This document shows positions 53,403 through 61,638 of a DNA stretch of 64,000 nucleotides, in pieces (position 1 is the first letter of the stretch; each line of letters begins with the position of its first letter). A program made the position numbers and the translations under genes. Source of the stretch: Acidocella facilis ATCC 35904 (lineage in GTDB: Bacteria > Pseudomonadota > Alphaproteobacteria > Acetobacterales > Acetobacteraceae); assembly GCF_000687875.1 (NCBI RefSeq), contig NZ_JHYG01000012.1:1-64000 (forward strand), given 5' to 3'. Under the pieces are notes generated by a model. That model did no database searches, was not told the origin of the DNA, and saw only the letters and a program-made list of their open reading frames with translations.

Positions 53403-54653
53403 TTAAAGCGGCGTCATGTGGCAGGCGCTGTCGGCCGCGGTGCCGAAGGCCTTTTGCGCCGCCGCGTCGGAATCGGGAATCGACCGCAGAACATCGAAAT
53501 AATCGTAATCGTCGGGTATGTTCTTTTTCACCCCGACAACCAGGAAGCGATGCACCAGCTGGTTGTTCCATTTGTCGAAATGCACGGTGATGCCGCCATC
53601 CTGCTCCTGCCAGTTCTGCAGGGCATGGACGATCGCGTCAGGGTCGGTGGAGCCGGCCTTGTTGATCGCCTCGAACATGATCTTCGCCGAATACCAGCCC
53701 ATCCAGGCTTTGTCGGCGGCGGGCTTGCCGTATTTCTTCTGGAAGGCGGCGGCGAAGGCCTTGTCGGAGGGGGAGTTGTTCGGGTCCTTGTAATACCACA
53801 GGGTCGTGTAGGTGCCCGCGACATTCTCCTTACCCACGGCCCAGAGATCGGTATCGCCGACCGCGATTTCCGTGAACGGGATCTTGTCCGCCAGGCCGAA
53901 CTGCTTCCATTGTTTTAGGAAGTTCGACAGATCCGCCGAGGTCAGCCCGCCAATGACCAGATCCGGCTTCGCCTCACGGATTTTCAGAATATAGGAGCTG
54001 AAATCGCTGCTGCCCATCGGCACCGAATCATCGCCGACGACCGTCCCGCCGATGCCCTTCAGAAGCGTCTTGAAGGAGGCCGCGATATCCTGCCCGAATG
54101 CGTAGGCGGAGGTCAGGAAGTACCAGCGTTTGCCGATGCTTTGCAGGTAAGGCAGCATCGCCGCCGCCTGCACCGGCACCGGCGGCTGCAGCCGGAATGT
54201 GTAGGGATTGCATTTCGCGCCGGTGATCTCCTCCGCCGCGGCGTTATTGATCATGAAGGGGATCTTATGCTGCCCCGCAACAGCTTCCTCCGCCAGCGCG
54301 TTGGAGCTCAGCGACCCACCCAGCAGTGCCACGACATTGTTTTGCTGGATCAGCTGCAACGCATTTTGCGCCGCACCCTGGGCGGAAGGTTCGTCCACCC
54401 ACACAATCTCCGCCGGCTGGCCCAGCAGCTGGTTGTTCATCTGTTCCAGCGCCAGGAATGTACCGCGCTGCAGATATTCCGCCTGCACCGCGATGGAGCC
54501 TTCCTTCGCCTGCAACAGGCCAATGCGGATCGGCGCGGCGGCGCGCGCGATATGCGGCATCGCCAGCGCGCAGCCCGTCGCGACCCCGGCGGCGGCACCC
54601 AGCAGGCGGCGGCGGCCCGTGGTGAAAACAGGCTGAATCTGGTCTTGGTCCAT
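53403..54653 (-). CDS. Liv-type ABC substrate-binding protein
   Basis: 416-residue periplasmic binding protein of the LivJ/peripla_BP_6 family. The N-terminus TTGRRRLLGAAAGVATGCAL looks like a twin-arginine signal, unusual but known for this family in alphaproteobacteria. The mature part begins APIRIGLLQAKEGSIAV and includes KWYFLTSAYAFGQD-like hinge segments. Ligand may be an amino, aromatic or hydroaromatic acid. It heads the operon and diverges from the flavoprotein gene, sharing a 319-base promoter region. Confidence 0.9.
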   Translation of the reverse strand: MDQDQIQPVFTTGRRRLLGAAAGVATGCALAMPHIARAAAPIRIGLLQAKEGSIAVQAEYLQRGTFLALEQMNNQLLGQPAEIVWVDEPSAQGAAQNALQLIQQNNVVALLGGSLSSNALAEEAVAGQHKIPFMINNAAAEEITGAKCNPYTFRLQPPVPVQAAAMLPYLQSIGKRWYFLTSAYAFGQDIAASFKTLLKGIGGTVVGDDSVPMGSSDFSSYILKIREAKPDLVIGGLTSADLSNFLKQWKQFGLADKIPFTEIAVGDTDLWAVGKENVAGTYTTLWYYKDPNNSPSDKAFAAAFQKKYGKPAADKAWMGWYSAKIMFEAINKAGSTDPDAIVHALQNWQEQDGGITVHFDKWNNQLVHRFLVVGVKKNIPDDYDYFDVLRSIPDSDAAAQKAFGTAADSACHMTPL

Positions 54654-54972
54654 GGTTCCCTCGCTTGATTTTATTGCTTTATGGTTTGTACTAAATCGTC
54701 TTTGGTCAGCGGATGATCGGGCTTTTAACCCGATTTATGTAACATCTGTTTAGTTATCTTTAAGCGCGCTCCCTTGGCGTTGATTGCTTATTGTTTAACC
54801 CTTCCTCGCCCGTATCACAGGAGGGAACCAGATTACAACAGAGAATTTTGCCTCCCCCCGGTTTCAGCGTTCGTGATCATCGATAAATTGGAATTGTATT
54901 CCAGATTATAATCTGATACTAGACCCTTCAATAATTAAACGTCGGGTTCATTGCAGGGCGGATCGAGGGGAC
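54654..54972. promoter_or_regulatory. divergent promoter region, Liv operon / flavoprotein operon
   Basis: 319 bases without a gene, AT-richer than its surroundings, with at least two palindromes (54889-54903 and 54903-54914) on the flavoprotein side. It must contain promoters for both operons. Short AT-rich boxes are present but I could not fix -35/-10 pairs. Confidence 0.55.
54889..54914. promoter_or_regulatory. tandem palindromes, IclR-type operator candidate
   Basis: TGGAATTGTATTCCA (54889-54903) is a perfect 15-bp palindrome with the GGAAT-n3-ATTCC form common to IclR-family sites. It adjoins AGATTATAATCT (54903-54914), a second perfect palindrome. Both lie 60-85 bases before the flavoprotein start; an IclR gene closes the same gene group at 60682. 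Confidence 0.5.
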
Positions 54973-56700
54973 ATGCAGCAGACACCAGCCTATCAATCGC
55001 CCCCCCTGCCCGCGCAGGTGGATGTGCTGGTGATCGGCTCCGGCGGCGCCGGGCTCGCCGCCGCCATCACCGCCGCTTCGCGCGGGCTGCGGGTGCTGGT
55101 CGCGGAAAAGGCGCCGCAATTCGGCGGCACCACGGCCTATTCCGGCGGCTGGCTCTGGGTGCCGCATAATCACGCCGTCCGCGCCGACGGGTTTGAGGAG
55201 CCCGAGGACGCGCCCCGGCTCTATCTGCGCGCGGTGCTGGGCAACCAGTATGACGACCGCAAGATCGACGCCTATCTGCGCGCCGCACCGCGCATGGCGG
55301 CGTTTTTCGCCAGCCAGACCGCGGTGAAATTCCTGCCCGGCAGTTCGGTGCCGGATTTTCACGGCCATCTGCCCGGCGCCGTGAAGGGCGGCCGCTCCAT
55401 GGTCGCCGCCCCTTATGATGGCCGCGAGCTGGGGCCGCTTTTGCCCCGGCTGCGTCAGCCGATACCGGAAACCACGCTGTGCGGCATGGGCATCGCCGCC
55501 GGCGCGGATCTCTATCATTTCCTGCACGCCACCCGAACATTCGCCTCCTTCCTGCATGTGGCCCGGCGCTTCGGCCGGCATCTGGCGCAGCGCCTGCGTC
55601 ATGGGCGCGGCATGCAGCTGGTCAACGGCAACGCCCTGGCGGCGCGGCTGCTGCGCTCGGCGGCGGATCTGGATATCGGCCTGCATGAAAATCTCGAAGC
55701 AAAGCGGCTGATCATCGAACAGGGCCGGGTCGCGGGCGCGCTCTTCAACGCCCCGCACGGCCCCTGCGCCATTCGCGCGCGCCGGGCGGTGATTCTCGCC
55801 ACGGGTGGCTTTCCGCATGATGCGCTGCGCCAGCAAACATTGTTCGGCCATGTCCGCGCCGGCACCCCGCACGCCTCGGCGGCGCCGGTGGAGAATAACG
55901 GCGCGGGCTTGCGGCTTGGCGAGCAGGCGGGCGGGCAGGTCCGCGCGGATCTGGCGGATGCCGGCGCCTGGGCGCCGGTCTCCCTGCCGCCACGGCGCGA
56001 CGGCAGCGTCGGCCGGTATCCGCATCTGATCGACCGCGCCAAGCCCGGCCTCATCGCCGTCACCGCCGATGGCAGGCGCTTCGTCAACGAAGCCGGGCCC
56101 TATCATGATTTCATGCGCGCCCTGTTCGCCGCCACCCCATCCGGCCAGAGCGTGGCGGCCTGGCTGATCTGCGATTCCCGGTTTCTCCATCGCTACGGGC
56201 TGGGCGCGGTGAAACCGTTTCCGGTGCCAAAGGGCTTTTATCTGCGCCACGGCTATCTCAAGCGCGGCAAAAGCCTCGCCGCCCTCGCCGTCGCCTGCGG
56301 CATCGATGCGGCCGCCCTGGCGGACAGCATCGCCACCCATAACGCGGATGCCGCCAGCGGTGAGGACCGTGCCTTCGGCCGTGGCGGCACGCCGTTCCAG
56401 CGCGCCGGCGGAGATGCGCGGATCAGCCCCAACCCCTGCCTCGCCCCCATCGCCACACCGCCTTTCTATGCGGTGAAAATCGTCCCCGGCAGTCTGGGCA
56501 CCTTCGCCGGGCTGAACACGGACGAGCATGCCCGGGTGCTGGATGCGGCCGGCCAGCCGGTCCCCGGCCTGTTCGCGGTCGGCAACGACATGGCGAGCAT
56601 CATGGGCGGGCATTACCCCAGCGGCGGCATCACCCTCGGCCCGGCGATGACCTTCGGCTGGCTCGCCGCGCATTTCATCGCCGATCATCAGGAAAGTTAG
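54973..56700 (+). CDS. FAD-dependent oxidoreductase, KstD/fumarate reductase-like (copy 1)
   Basis: 575-residue flavoprotein of the fumarate reductase/3-ketosteroid-1-dehydrogenase superfamily. The FAD dinucleotide loop is GSGGAG (22-27), then GGTTAYSGGWLWVP. The substrate-domain motif RFVNEAGPYHDFM and the C-terminal GNDMASIMGGHYPSGGITLG follow. It would introduce or remove a C=C bond adjacent to a carbonyl or carboxylate. No signal peptide. It starts a five-gene operon with NIPSNAP, shikimate dehydrogenase-like, TIM-barrel and a second flavoprotein, so a ring acid or dehydroshikimate-like substrate is inferred. Confidence 0.85.
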   Translation: MQQTPAYQSPPLPAQVDVLVIGSGGAGLAAAITAASRGLRVLVAEKAPQFGGTTAYSGGWLWVPHNHAVRADGFEEPEDAPRLYLRAVLGNQYDDRKIDAYLRAAPRMAAFFASQTAVKFLPGSSVPDFHGHLPGAVKGGRSMVAAPYDGRELGPLLPRLRQPIPETTLCGMGIAAGADLYHFLHATRTFASFLHVARRFGRHLAQRLRHGRGMQLVNGNALAARLLRSAADLDIGLHENLEAKRLIIEQGRVAGALFNAPHGPCAIRARRAVILATGGFPHDALRQQTLFGHVRAGTPHASAAPVENNGAGLRLGEQAGGQVRADLADAGAWAPVSLPPRRDGSVGRYPHLIDRAKPGLIAVTADGRRFVNEAGPYHDFMRALFAATPSGQSVAAWLICDSRFLHRYGLGAVKPFPVPKGFYLRHGYLKRGKSLAALAVACGIDAAALADSIATHNADAASGEDRAFGRGGTPFQRAGGDARISPNPCLAPIATPPFYAVKIVPGSLGTFAGLNTDEHARVLDAAGQPVPGLFAVGNDMASIMGGHYPSGGITLGPAMTFGWLAAHFIADHQES

Positions 56701-56703
56701 ACC

Positions 56704-57315
56704 ATGAGCAAACGCTACGAACTCGCCACCCTGTCCCTGCAGATGGGCAGCGCCGCCAATGCCCTGCCCGGGGTAGAGGCCTATGTGCGGGAGGGTGAAG
56801 GCCGCCTGCTCGGCGCCTGGCTCGCCGATGTCGGCGCCCTCAACCGGCTGGTGCTGCTGCGCGAATTCGAAAATGACGCGGAGATGCTGCGCGAACGCCA
56901 GCGTGGCCTGGCCGCCAGCAACCCGTTCGGCGCGGCGTCCTGGCTCACCCGGCTGGAGATGGAGAGCTACGCCCCCTTCCCAAACATGCCCGCCCCCGCG
57001 CCCGGCGCCTTCGGCGCGATCTATGAAATCCGCAGCTATGTTCTGAAACCCGGCGGTCTGCTGCCGACCTTCGAGGGCTGGGCGGAAAAACTGCCGGGGC
57101 GTACCGCCCTCTCCCCGCTCACCATCGCGCTCTACGGGCTGGATGGCACGCCGCGCATCACCCATATCTGGCCCTACGCGGATGCCAATGCCCGCTTCGC
57201 CAGGCGGGCTGAATCGGTCGCCACCGGGGTCTGGCCGCCGCGCAGCGCGGTCTGGCTGACGCCGGAGATGCAGGCCGGCCTCTACGTGCCCACCGCCATT
57301 TCACCGCTGCGCTGA
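56704..57315 (+). CDS. NIPSNAP-family protein
   Basis: 203-residue protein made of two ferredoxin-like alpha/beta repeats, typical of NIPSNAP/Dabb-like proteins (YELATLSLQMGSA at the start and YEIRSYVLKPGGLLPTFEGW from about 108). Bacterial members sit in catabolic operons, but their biochemical role is unclear. Three bases separate it from the flavoprotein gene. Confidence 0.85.
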   Translation: MSKRYELATLSLQMGSAANALPGVEAYVREGEGRLLGAWLADVGALNRLVLLREFENDAEMLRERQRGLAASNPFGAASWLTRLEMESYAPFPNMPAPAPGAFGAIYEIRSYVLKPGGLLPTFEGWAEKLPGRTALSPLTIALYGLDGTPRITHIWPYADANARFARRAESVATGVWPPRSAVWLTPEMQAGLYVPTAISPLR

Positions 57316-57341
57316 GCCTCCCGGCCGAAGGAAACTCCAGA

Positions 57342-58163
57342 ATGAACACTCTCTCTTTGCTCAGCGGCGCCAGCGCGGTCATCGGCATCGTCGGCGACCC
57401 GATCGCCCAAGTGAAATCCCCCGCCGGGATGACGGCCGGGCTGATGGCGCGCGGGCTGAATGCCGTCGTCGTGCCCTTCCATGTCACCCCGGAGGATCTC
57501 ACCGGCTTCGTCGCCGGCATCTCGGCGGCCAGAAACCTCACCGGCCTCATCGTCACCGTGCCGCATAAATTCGCCTTCTATTCGCTGTGCGCCAGCACCT
57601 CCGCGCGGTCGCTTCTGCTGCGCACGGTGAATGTGCTGCGCCGGCGCCCGGATGGCGGCTGGCACGGCGATATTTTCGACGGCGAGGGGTTTGTCACCTC
57701 GCTCATCGCCGGCGGCGGCACGCCGGCGGGCAAGCGCGTGCTGCTGGTGGGCGCCGGCGGGGCGGGCAGTGCCATCGCGCTGGCGCTGCTGGAGGCCGGG
57801 GTCGCGGCGCTGGCGGTGCATGACGATAATCCCGCCCGGCGCGCGGCGCTGCTCAGCCTGCTCGCCCCCGCCGCCAATGGCCGCACCTGCCCCGGCAGCG
57901 CCGACCCCACCGGGTTCGACATCGTCGTCAACGCCACCCCCGCCGGCATGCGCGCCGATGATCCGCTGCCGGTGGACATTACCCGCCTCTCCCCGGCGAT
58001 GGTCGCGGCCGACGTGATCACCGCTCCGGAGGAAACCCCCTTCCTGCAAGCCGCCCGCGCGCAAGGCTGCCGCACCCGCACCGGGGTGGAGATGTTCAAC
58101 GGCGTGTGCGCGCTGATGCTGGATTTCTACACGCCGCCCGGCCACCAAAACCGGGAGGCCTGA
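57342..58163 (+). CDS. shikimate dehydrogenase-like protein
   Basis: 273-residue AroE-fold enzyme. It retains Lys76 (VTVPHKFAF) and the NAD(P) loop LLVGAGGAGSAIA. The usual N-T-D motif is changed to I-F-D (HGDIFDGEGF), keeping Asp113 but losing the Asn and Thr. The substrate loop reads GDPIAQVKSP instead of SxS. It is therefore likely a paralogue acting on a different ring acid. It lies between the NIPSNAP and TIM-barrel genes in a tight operon. Confidence 0.85.
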   Translation: MNTLSLLSGASAVIGIVGDPIAQVKSPAGMTAGLMARGLNAVVVPFHVTPEDLTGFVAGISAARNLTGLIVTVPHKFAFYSLCASTSARSLLLRTVNVLRRRPDGGWHGDIFDGEGFVTSLIAGGGTPAGKRVLLVGAGGAGSAIALALLEAGVAALAVHDDNPARRAALLSLLAPAANGRTCPGSADPTGFDIVVNATPAGMRADDPLPVDITRLSPAMVAADVITAPEETPFLQAARAQGCRTRTGVEMFNGVCALMLDFYTPPGHQNREA

Positions 58164-58164
58164 G

Positions 58165-58980
58165 ATGCGCCGCTACGCCCTCGCCCATCTCACCCTGCTG
58201 GAGCTGGACCCGCCCGCGCTGGTGGAAACCGCCGCCGCCGCCGGCTACAGCCATGCCGGCTTGCGGCTGCGCCCCGCCGCACCCGGCGGCCTGTTCTATG
58301 ATCTCGCCGCCAGCCCGGCGCTGCTGCGCGACACGCGCGCGCGCCTGCGAGCGACCGGCCTCGAAATCTTCGATGTCGAGATCATCCGCCTTGGTCCGGA
58401 TTTCCAGATCGCGCCGGCACTGCCATTTCTGGACGCCGCCGCCGCGCTGGGGGCGCGCGCCGTGCTGGTGGCGGGGGACGATCCCGCCCCCTCCCGCCTC
58501 GCCGCCAGCTATGCCGCGCTCTGCGCCGCCGCCGCCGCGCGCCGCCTCACCGCGGATATCGAGTTCATGCCCTGGACCGCGGTGTCGGACATCGCCGCCG
58601 CGCGCCGGCTGGTGGAGCAGGCCGGCCAGCCCGCCAATGCCGGCATTCTGGTGGATGCGCTGCATTACGCCCGCAGCCCCGGCGGCCCGGCCGCTGTGGC
58701 GGCAATTCCGCGCCAGCTGCTGCATTACGCCCAGATCTGCGACGCCCCGGCCGAGATCCCCGCCACAGTCGAGGGCCTGATCCATACCGCGCGGCAGGAG
58801 CGTCTGCTCCCCGGCACGGGCGGCATCGACATGACCGGCATGCTCCGCGCTCTGCCGGCCGATCTGCCGTTGAGTGTCGAGATGCCCAATATCCGCCTCG
58901 CCCCGGCGCGCGGGCCGCTGAACTGGGCTAAGGATTGCCTGGCCGCCTCGAAGAAACTGGCGGAGGAGGCTTTCGCATGA
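58165..58980 (+). CDS. sugar phosphate isomerase/epimerase-like TIM-barrel protein
   Basis: 271-residue xylose-isomerase-like barrel. Residues such as the Glu in DVEIIRLG, the Glu in ADIEFMPW and the Asp/His in LVDALHYARS could bind a metal. Members of this fold next to shikimate dehydrogenases are often hydroaromatic dehydratases (the QuiC N-domain fold), and that is my guess here. One base separates it from the preceding gene and it overlaps the next by 4 bases. Confidence 0.82.
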   Translation: MRRYALAHLTLLELDPPALVETAAAAGYSHAGLRLRPAAPGGLFYDLAASPALLRDTRARLRATGLEIFDVEIIRLGPDFQIAPALPFLDAAAALGARAVLVAGDDPAPSRLAASYAALCAAAAARRLTADIEFMPWTAVSDIAAARRLVEQAGQPANAGILVDALHYARSPGGPAAVAAIPRQLLHYAQICDAPAEIPATVEGLIHTARQERLLPGTGGIDMTGMLRALPADLPLSVEMPNIRLAPARGPLNWAKDCLAASKKLAEEAFA

Positions 58981-60662
58981 AATCCGCCTACGATGTCATC
59001 GTGCTGGGCGCCGGCGCCGCCGGCATGGCCGCCTGCCTGTTCGCCCGGCTCAATGGCCTCTCCGCCCTGCTGGTGGAGCGCACCGCGCATCTCGGCGGCA
59101 CCAGCGCCTTTTCCGCCGCCACCATCTGGGTGCCGGGCTCGCCGCTCGCCGCCAGCGTCGGCGCGCCGCCGGACGATATCGCCCAGGCCAGGAGATTCCT
59201 GAACGAGACGGTCGGCAACCATGCCAGCGCGGCGATGCGCGAGGCCTTTCTGCATTGGGGCCCGCAAGCCATCGCCAGGCTGCAGAACGAGACCCAGGTG
59301 CAATTGCGCGCCCGGCCGCTGCACCCTGATTATATCCAGGAAGCGCCAGGGGCGAGCCTGCGCGGCCGCGCCCTGGAGCCGCTGCCCTTCGATGGGCGCG
59401 CCCTCGGCAAGCGCCTGGCGCTGATCCGCCCGCCCATCCCGGAATTCACCATTCTCGGCGGGCTGATGATCGACCGCGACGACATCGCGCATCTGCTGAA
59501 GATGACGAAAAACCCGGAGAGCTTCCTCTACGCCGCCAAACTCATTGGCCGCTACGGCATAGACCGCCTCACCCATAAGCGCGGCACCCGGCTGGTGATG
59601 GGCAACGCGCTGATCGGCCGGCTGCTGGCCGCGCTGGACGCGGCGGGGGCGGAGATCGTCACCCAGGCCGAGACCGAGGCGCTGCTCACCGAAAACGGCC
59701 GCGTCACCGGCATCAAACTGCGCCAGAACGGCCGCATATACGACATCACGGCAAGGCGCGGCGTGGTGATGGCGAGCGGCGGCTTCAACCGCCACCCCAC
59801 CCGCCGGCCGGAGATGCTGCCCCAGCCGACCGCCGCTTATTCCCCCGGCGCCCCGGGCCATACCGGCCGCATCCACGACATGGCGCTGGCGCTGGGCGCG
59901 CATTATGGCGAGGGCACGCTGGACAATGCCTTCTGGGCCCCGGTCTCCACCCGCCGCCGCGCGGATGGCAGCATCGCCGTCTTTCCGCATTTCGTGCTCG
60001 ATCGCGGCAAGCCCGGCACCATCGTGGTGAACGCGGCGGGGCGGCGCTTCGTCAACGAAGCCACCTCCTACCATCTCTTCACCCGCGCCATGTATGCGGC
60101 GCATCGGCACAGCCCCAGCATCCCGGCCTTCCTGATCGCGGATGCCACTGCCTTGCGCAAATACGGGCTGGGCATGGTGCGCCCCGGCGGGCGCGGGTTG
60201 AAGCCGTTTCTGGCGGATGGCTATCTGGTCGAAGCCCCCAGCCTCGCCGCCCTCGCCGGCAGGCTCGGCATCGACGCGCAAGGGCTGCAAACCAGCGTCG
60301 CCCGGATGAATGACTATGCCGCGAGCGGGGTGGACGCGGAATTCGGCCGCGGCACCAGCGCCTATCACCGCGTCAATGGCGACGCCACGCACGGCCCCAA
60401 CCCCAATCTCGGCCGCATCGCCACCGCGCCCTTCTATGCGGTGCGGCTGCTGCCCGGCGATATCGGCGCCGCCACCGGGCTGGTCACCAATGAATATGCC
60501 CAGGTGATGCGCAAGGACGGCACGCCCCTGCCCGGCCTGTACGCGGTGGGTAACGACATGCAGTCGGTCATGGGCGGCGTCTATCCAGGGCCGGGCATCA
60601 CCATCGGGCCGGGCCTCGCCTTCGCCTACGCCGCCGCCACCCATCTCACCGGCGCGCTGTAG
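58977..60662 (+). CDS. FAD-dependent oxidoreductase, KstD/fumarate reductase-like (copy 2)
   Basis: 561-residue paralogue of the flavoprotein at 54973. The FAD loop is GAGAAG (11-16), then GGTSAFSAATIWVPGS. RRFVNEATSYHLF and the C-terminal GNDMQSVMGGVYPGPGITIG parallel copy 1. It lacks the N-terminal 12 residues of copy 1. ATG 58977 overlaps the TIM-barrel stop. Two related flavoproteins in one operon suggest two sequential desaturations or two substrate forms. Confidence 0.85.
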   Translation: MKSAYDVIVLGAGAAGMAACLFARLNGLSALLVERTAHLGGTSAFSAATIWVPGSPLAASVGAPPDDIAQARRFLNETVGNHASAAMREAFLHWGPQAIARLQNETQVQLRARPLHPDYIQEAPGASLRGRALEPLPFDGRALGKRLALIRPPIPEFTILGGLMIDRDDIAHLLKMTKNPESFLYAAKLIGRYGIDRLTHKRGTRLVMGNALIGRLLAALDAAGAEIVTQAETEALLTENGRVTGIKLRQNGRIYDITARRGVVMASGGFNRHPTRRPEMLPQPTAAYSPGAPGHTGRIHDMALALGAHYGEGTLDNAFWAPVSTRRRADGSIAVFPHFVLDRGKPGTIVVNAAGRRFVNEATSYHLFTRAMYAAHRHSPSIPAFLIADATALRKYGLGMVRPGGRGLKPFLADGYLVEAPSLAALAGRLGIDAQGLQTSVARMNDYAASGVDAEFGRGTSAYHRVNGDATHGPNPNLGRIATAPFYAVRLLPGDIGAATGLVTNEYAQVMRKDGTPLPGLYAVGNDMQSVMGGVYPGPGITIGPGLAFAYAAATHLTGAL

Positions 60663-60681
60663 CAGGCCGCCGCAAAACCTC

Positions 60682-61494
60682 TCAGCCCGGCGCCGCCTCC
60701 TGGCCCAGCCGCCAGGTGCCGCCGAAATAGGCGGAGCCGAGGCTGGCCGCCGAAAGCTCCGCCGCCGCCGCCAGCAGGTCCGGCGCCAGCTGCCGCAGCC
60801 GCTCCTCCGGCAGACGCATGGACGGGCCGGCGATGCTCAGCACGCCGATGGTGCGCGTCCCCTCTCGGGTCCGTACCGGGGTGGAAATCGCCGACAGGCC
60901 CGGGGCGGAGCTTTCCACCACCAGCGCATAGCCATCGCGCCGCGCCACCTGCAGACGCTGCAGCAGCGCCTGCACCGTCATCACCGCGTTCACCCCGAGC
61001 TGCCGCGGATCGCCGAAGCCCTGCAGGCTGACCAGCCGCACCGCCTCCTCGTCGGACATGGTGGACAGCCAGGCATGGCCGGAGGAGGTGGAGGCGAGAT
61101 GCGCCTGCGCCCCCGCATCAGGGTCGTAGCGAAAGCCGGTGCGCGCCCCTTGCGCCCGCGCCACCCAGGTCAGCCGCTCATCGCTGACGATGGAAAGCCG
61201 CACCAGCTCCTCCGCCTTCGCCGCCAGCGCCTCCAGGATCGGCTGGGCGATATCCAGAATCCCGTTCAGCGACAGGAAAACCTGCCCCATCGCGGAAATC
61301 TTCAGCGTCAGCCGGTAGATTTCCGAAACCGGATCCTGCTCGACATAGCCGAGCCGGGCCAGATCGGCGAGCAGCCGGTGGGTGGCGCTGCGCGGCATGT
61401 CCAGCCGCTCGGCGATGACGTAAAGCTGCAGCCCCCCCGGGCTGTGGGCGAGACATTCCAGAATATTCAGGGCACGGTCGAGCACGGCGGACAT
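60682..61494 (-). CDS. IclR-family regulator
   Basis: 270-residue regulator with an N-terminal winged helix-turn-helix (VLDRALNILECLAHSPGGLQ, MPRSATHRLLADL) and an IclR effector domain (GARTGFRYDPDAGAQAHLAS, ending LAPDLLAAAAELS). ATG 61494 follows GGAG; the frame opens earlier at 61536. It faces the flavoprotein operon at its 3' end and is the likely ligand-responsive controller of that operon through the GGAAT-type palindrome upstream of 54973. Confidence 0.9.
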   Translation of the reverse strand: MSAVLDRALNILECLAHSPGGLQLYVIAERLDMPRSATHRLLADLARLGYVEQDPVSEIYRLTLKISAMGQVFLSLNGILDIAQPILEALAAKAEELVRLSIVSDERLTWVARAQGARTGFRYDPDAGAQAHLASTSSGHAWLSTMSDEEAVRLVSLQGFGDPRQLGVNAVMTVQALLQRLQVARRDGYALVVESSAPGLSAISTPVRTREGTRTIGVLSIAGPSMRLPEERLRQLAPDLLAAAAELSAASLGSAYFGGTWRLGQEAAPG

Positions 61495-61638
61495 GGCCCG
61501 CTCCTTTCCAAATTTAAGCCCGGCTGGCAATCGCAAGCGCCGACGGACAGCCGCAAATCCTGATCTTCATTCTATCATAAAACCAAGTTCCGATATGCCA
61601 CCTGGCCGCAGAACCGCCAGACCCAGCGGCTTGAACCC

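Noticed and set aside
54928-57165. 745-codon minus-strand open frame, and a similar one at 58725-60644
   Set aside because: Antisense to the two flavoprotein genes, low-complexity Gly/Arg/Ala/Gln composition, no recognisable domain.
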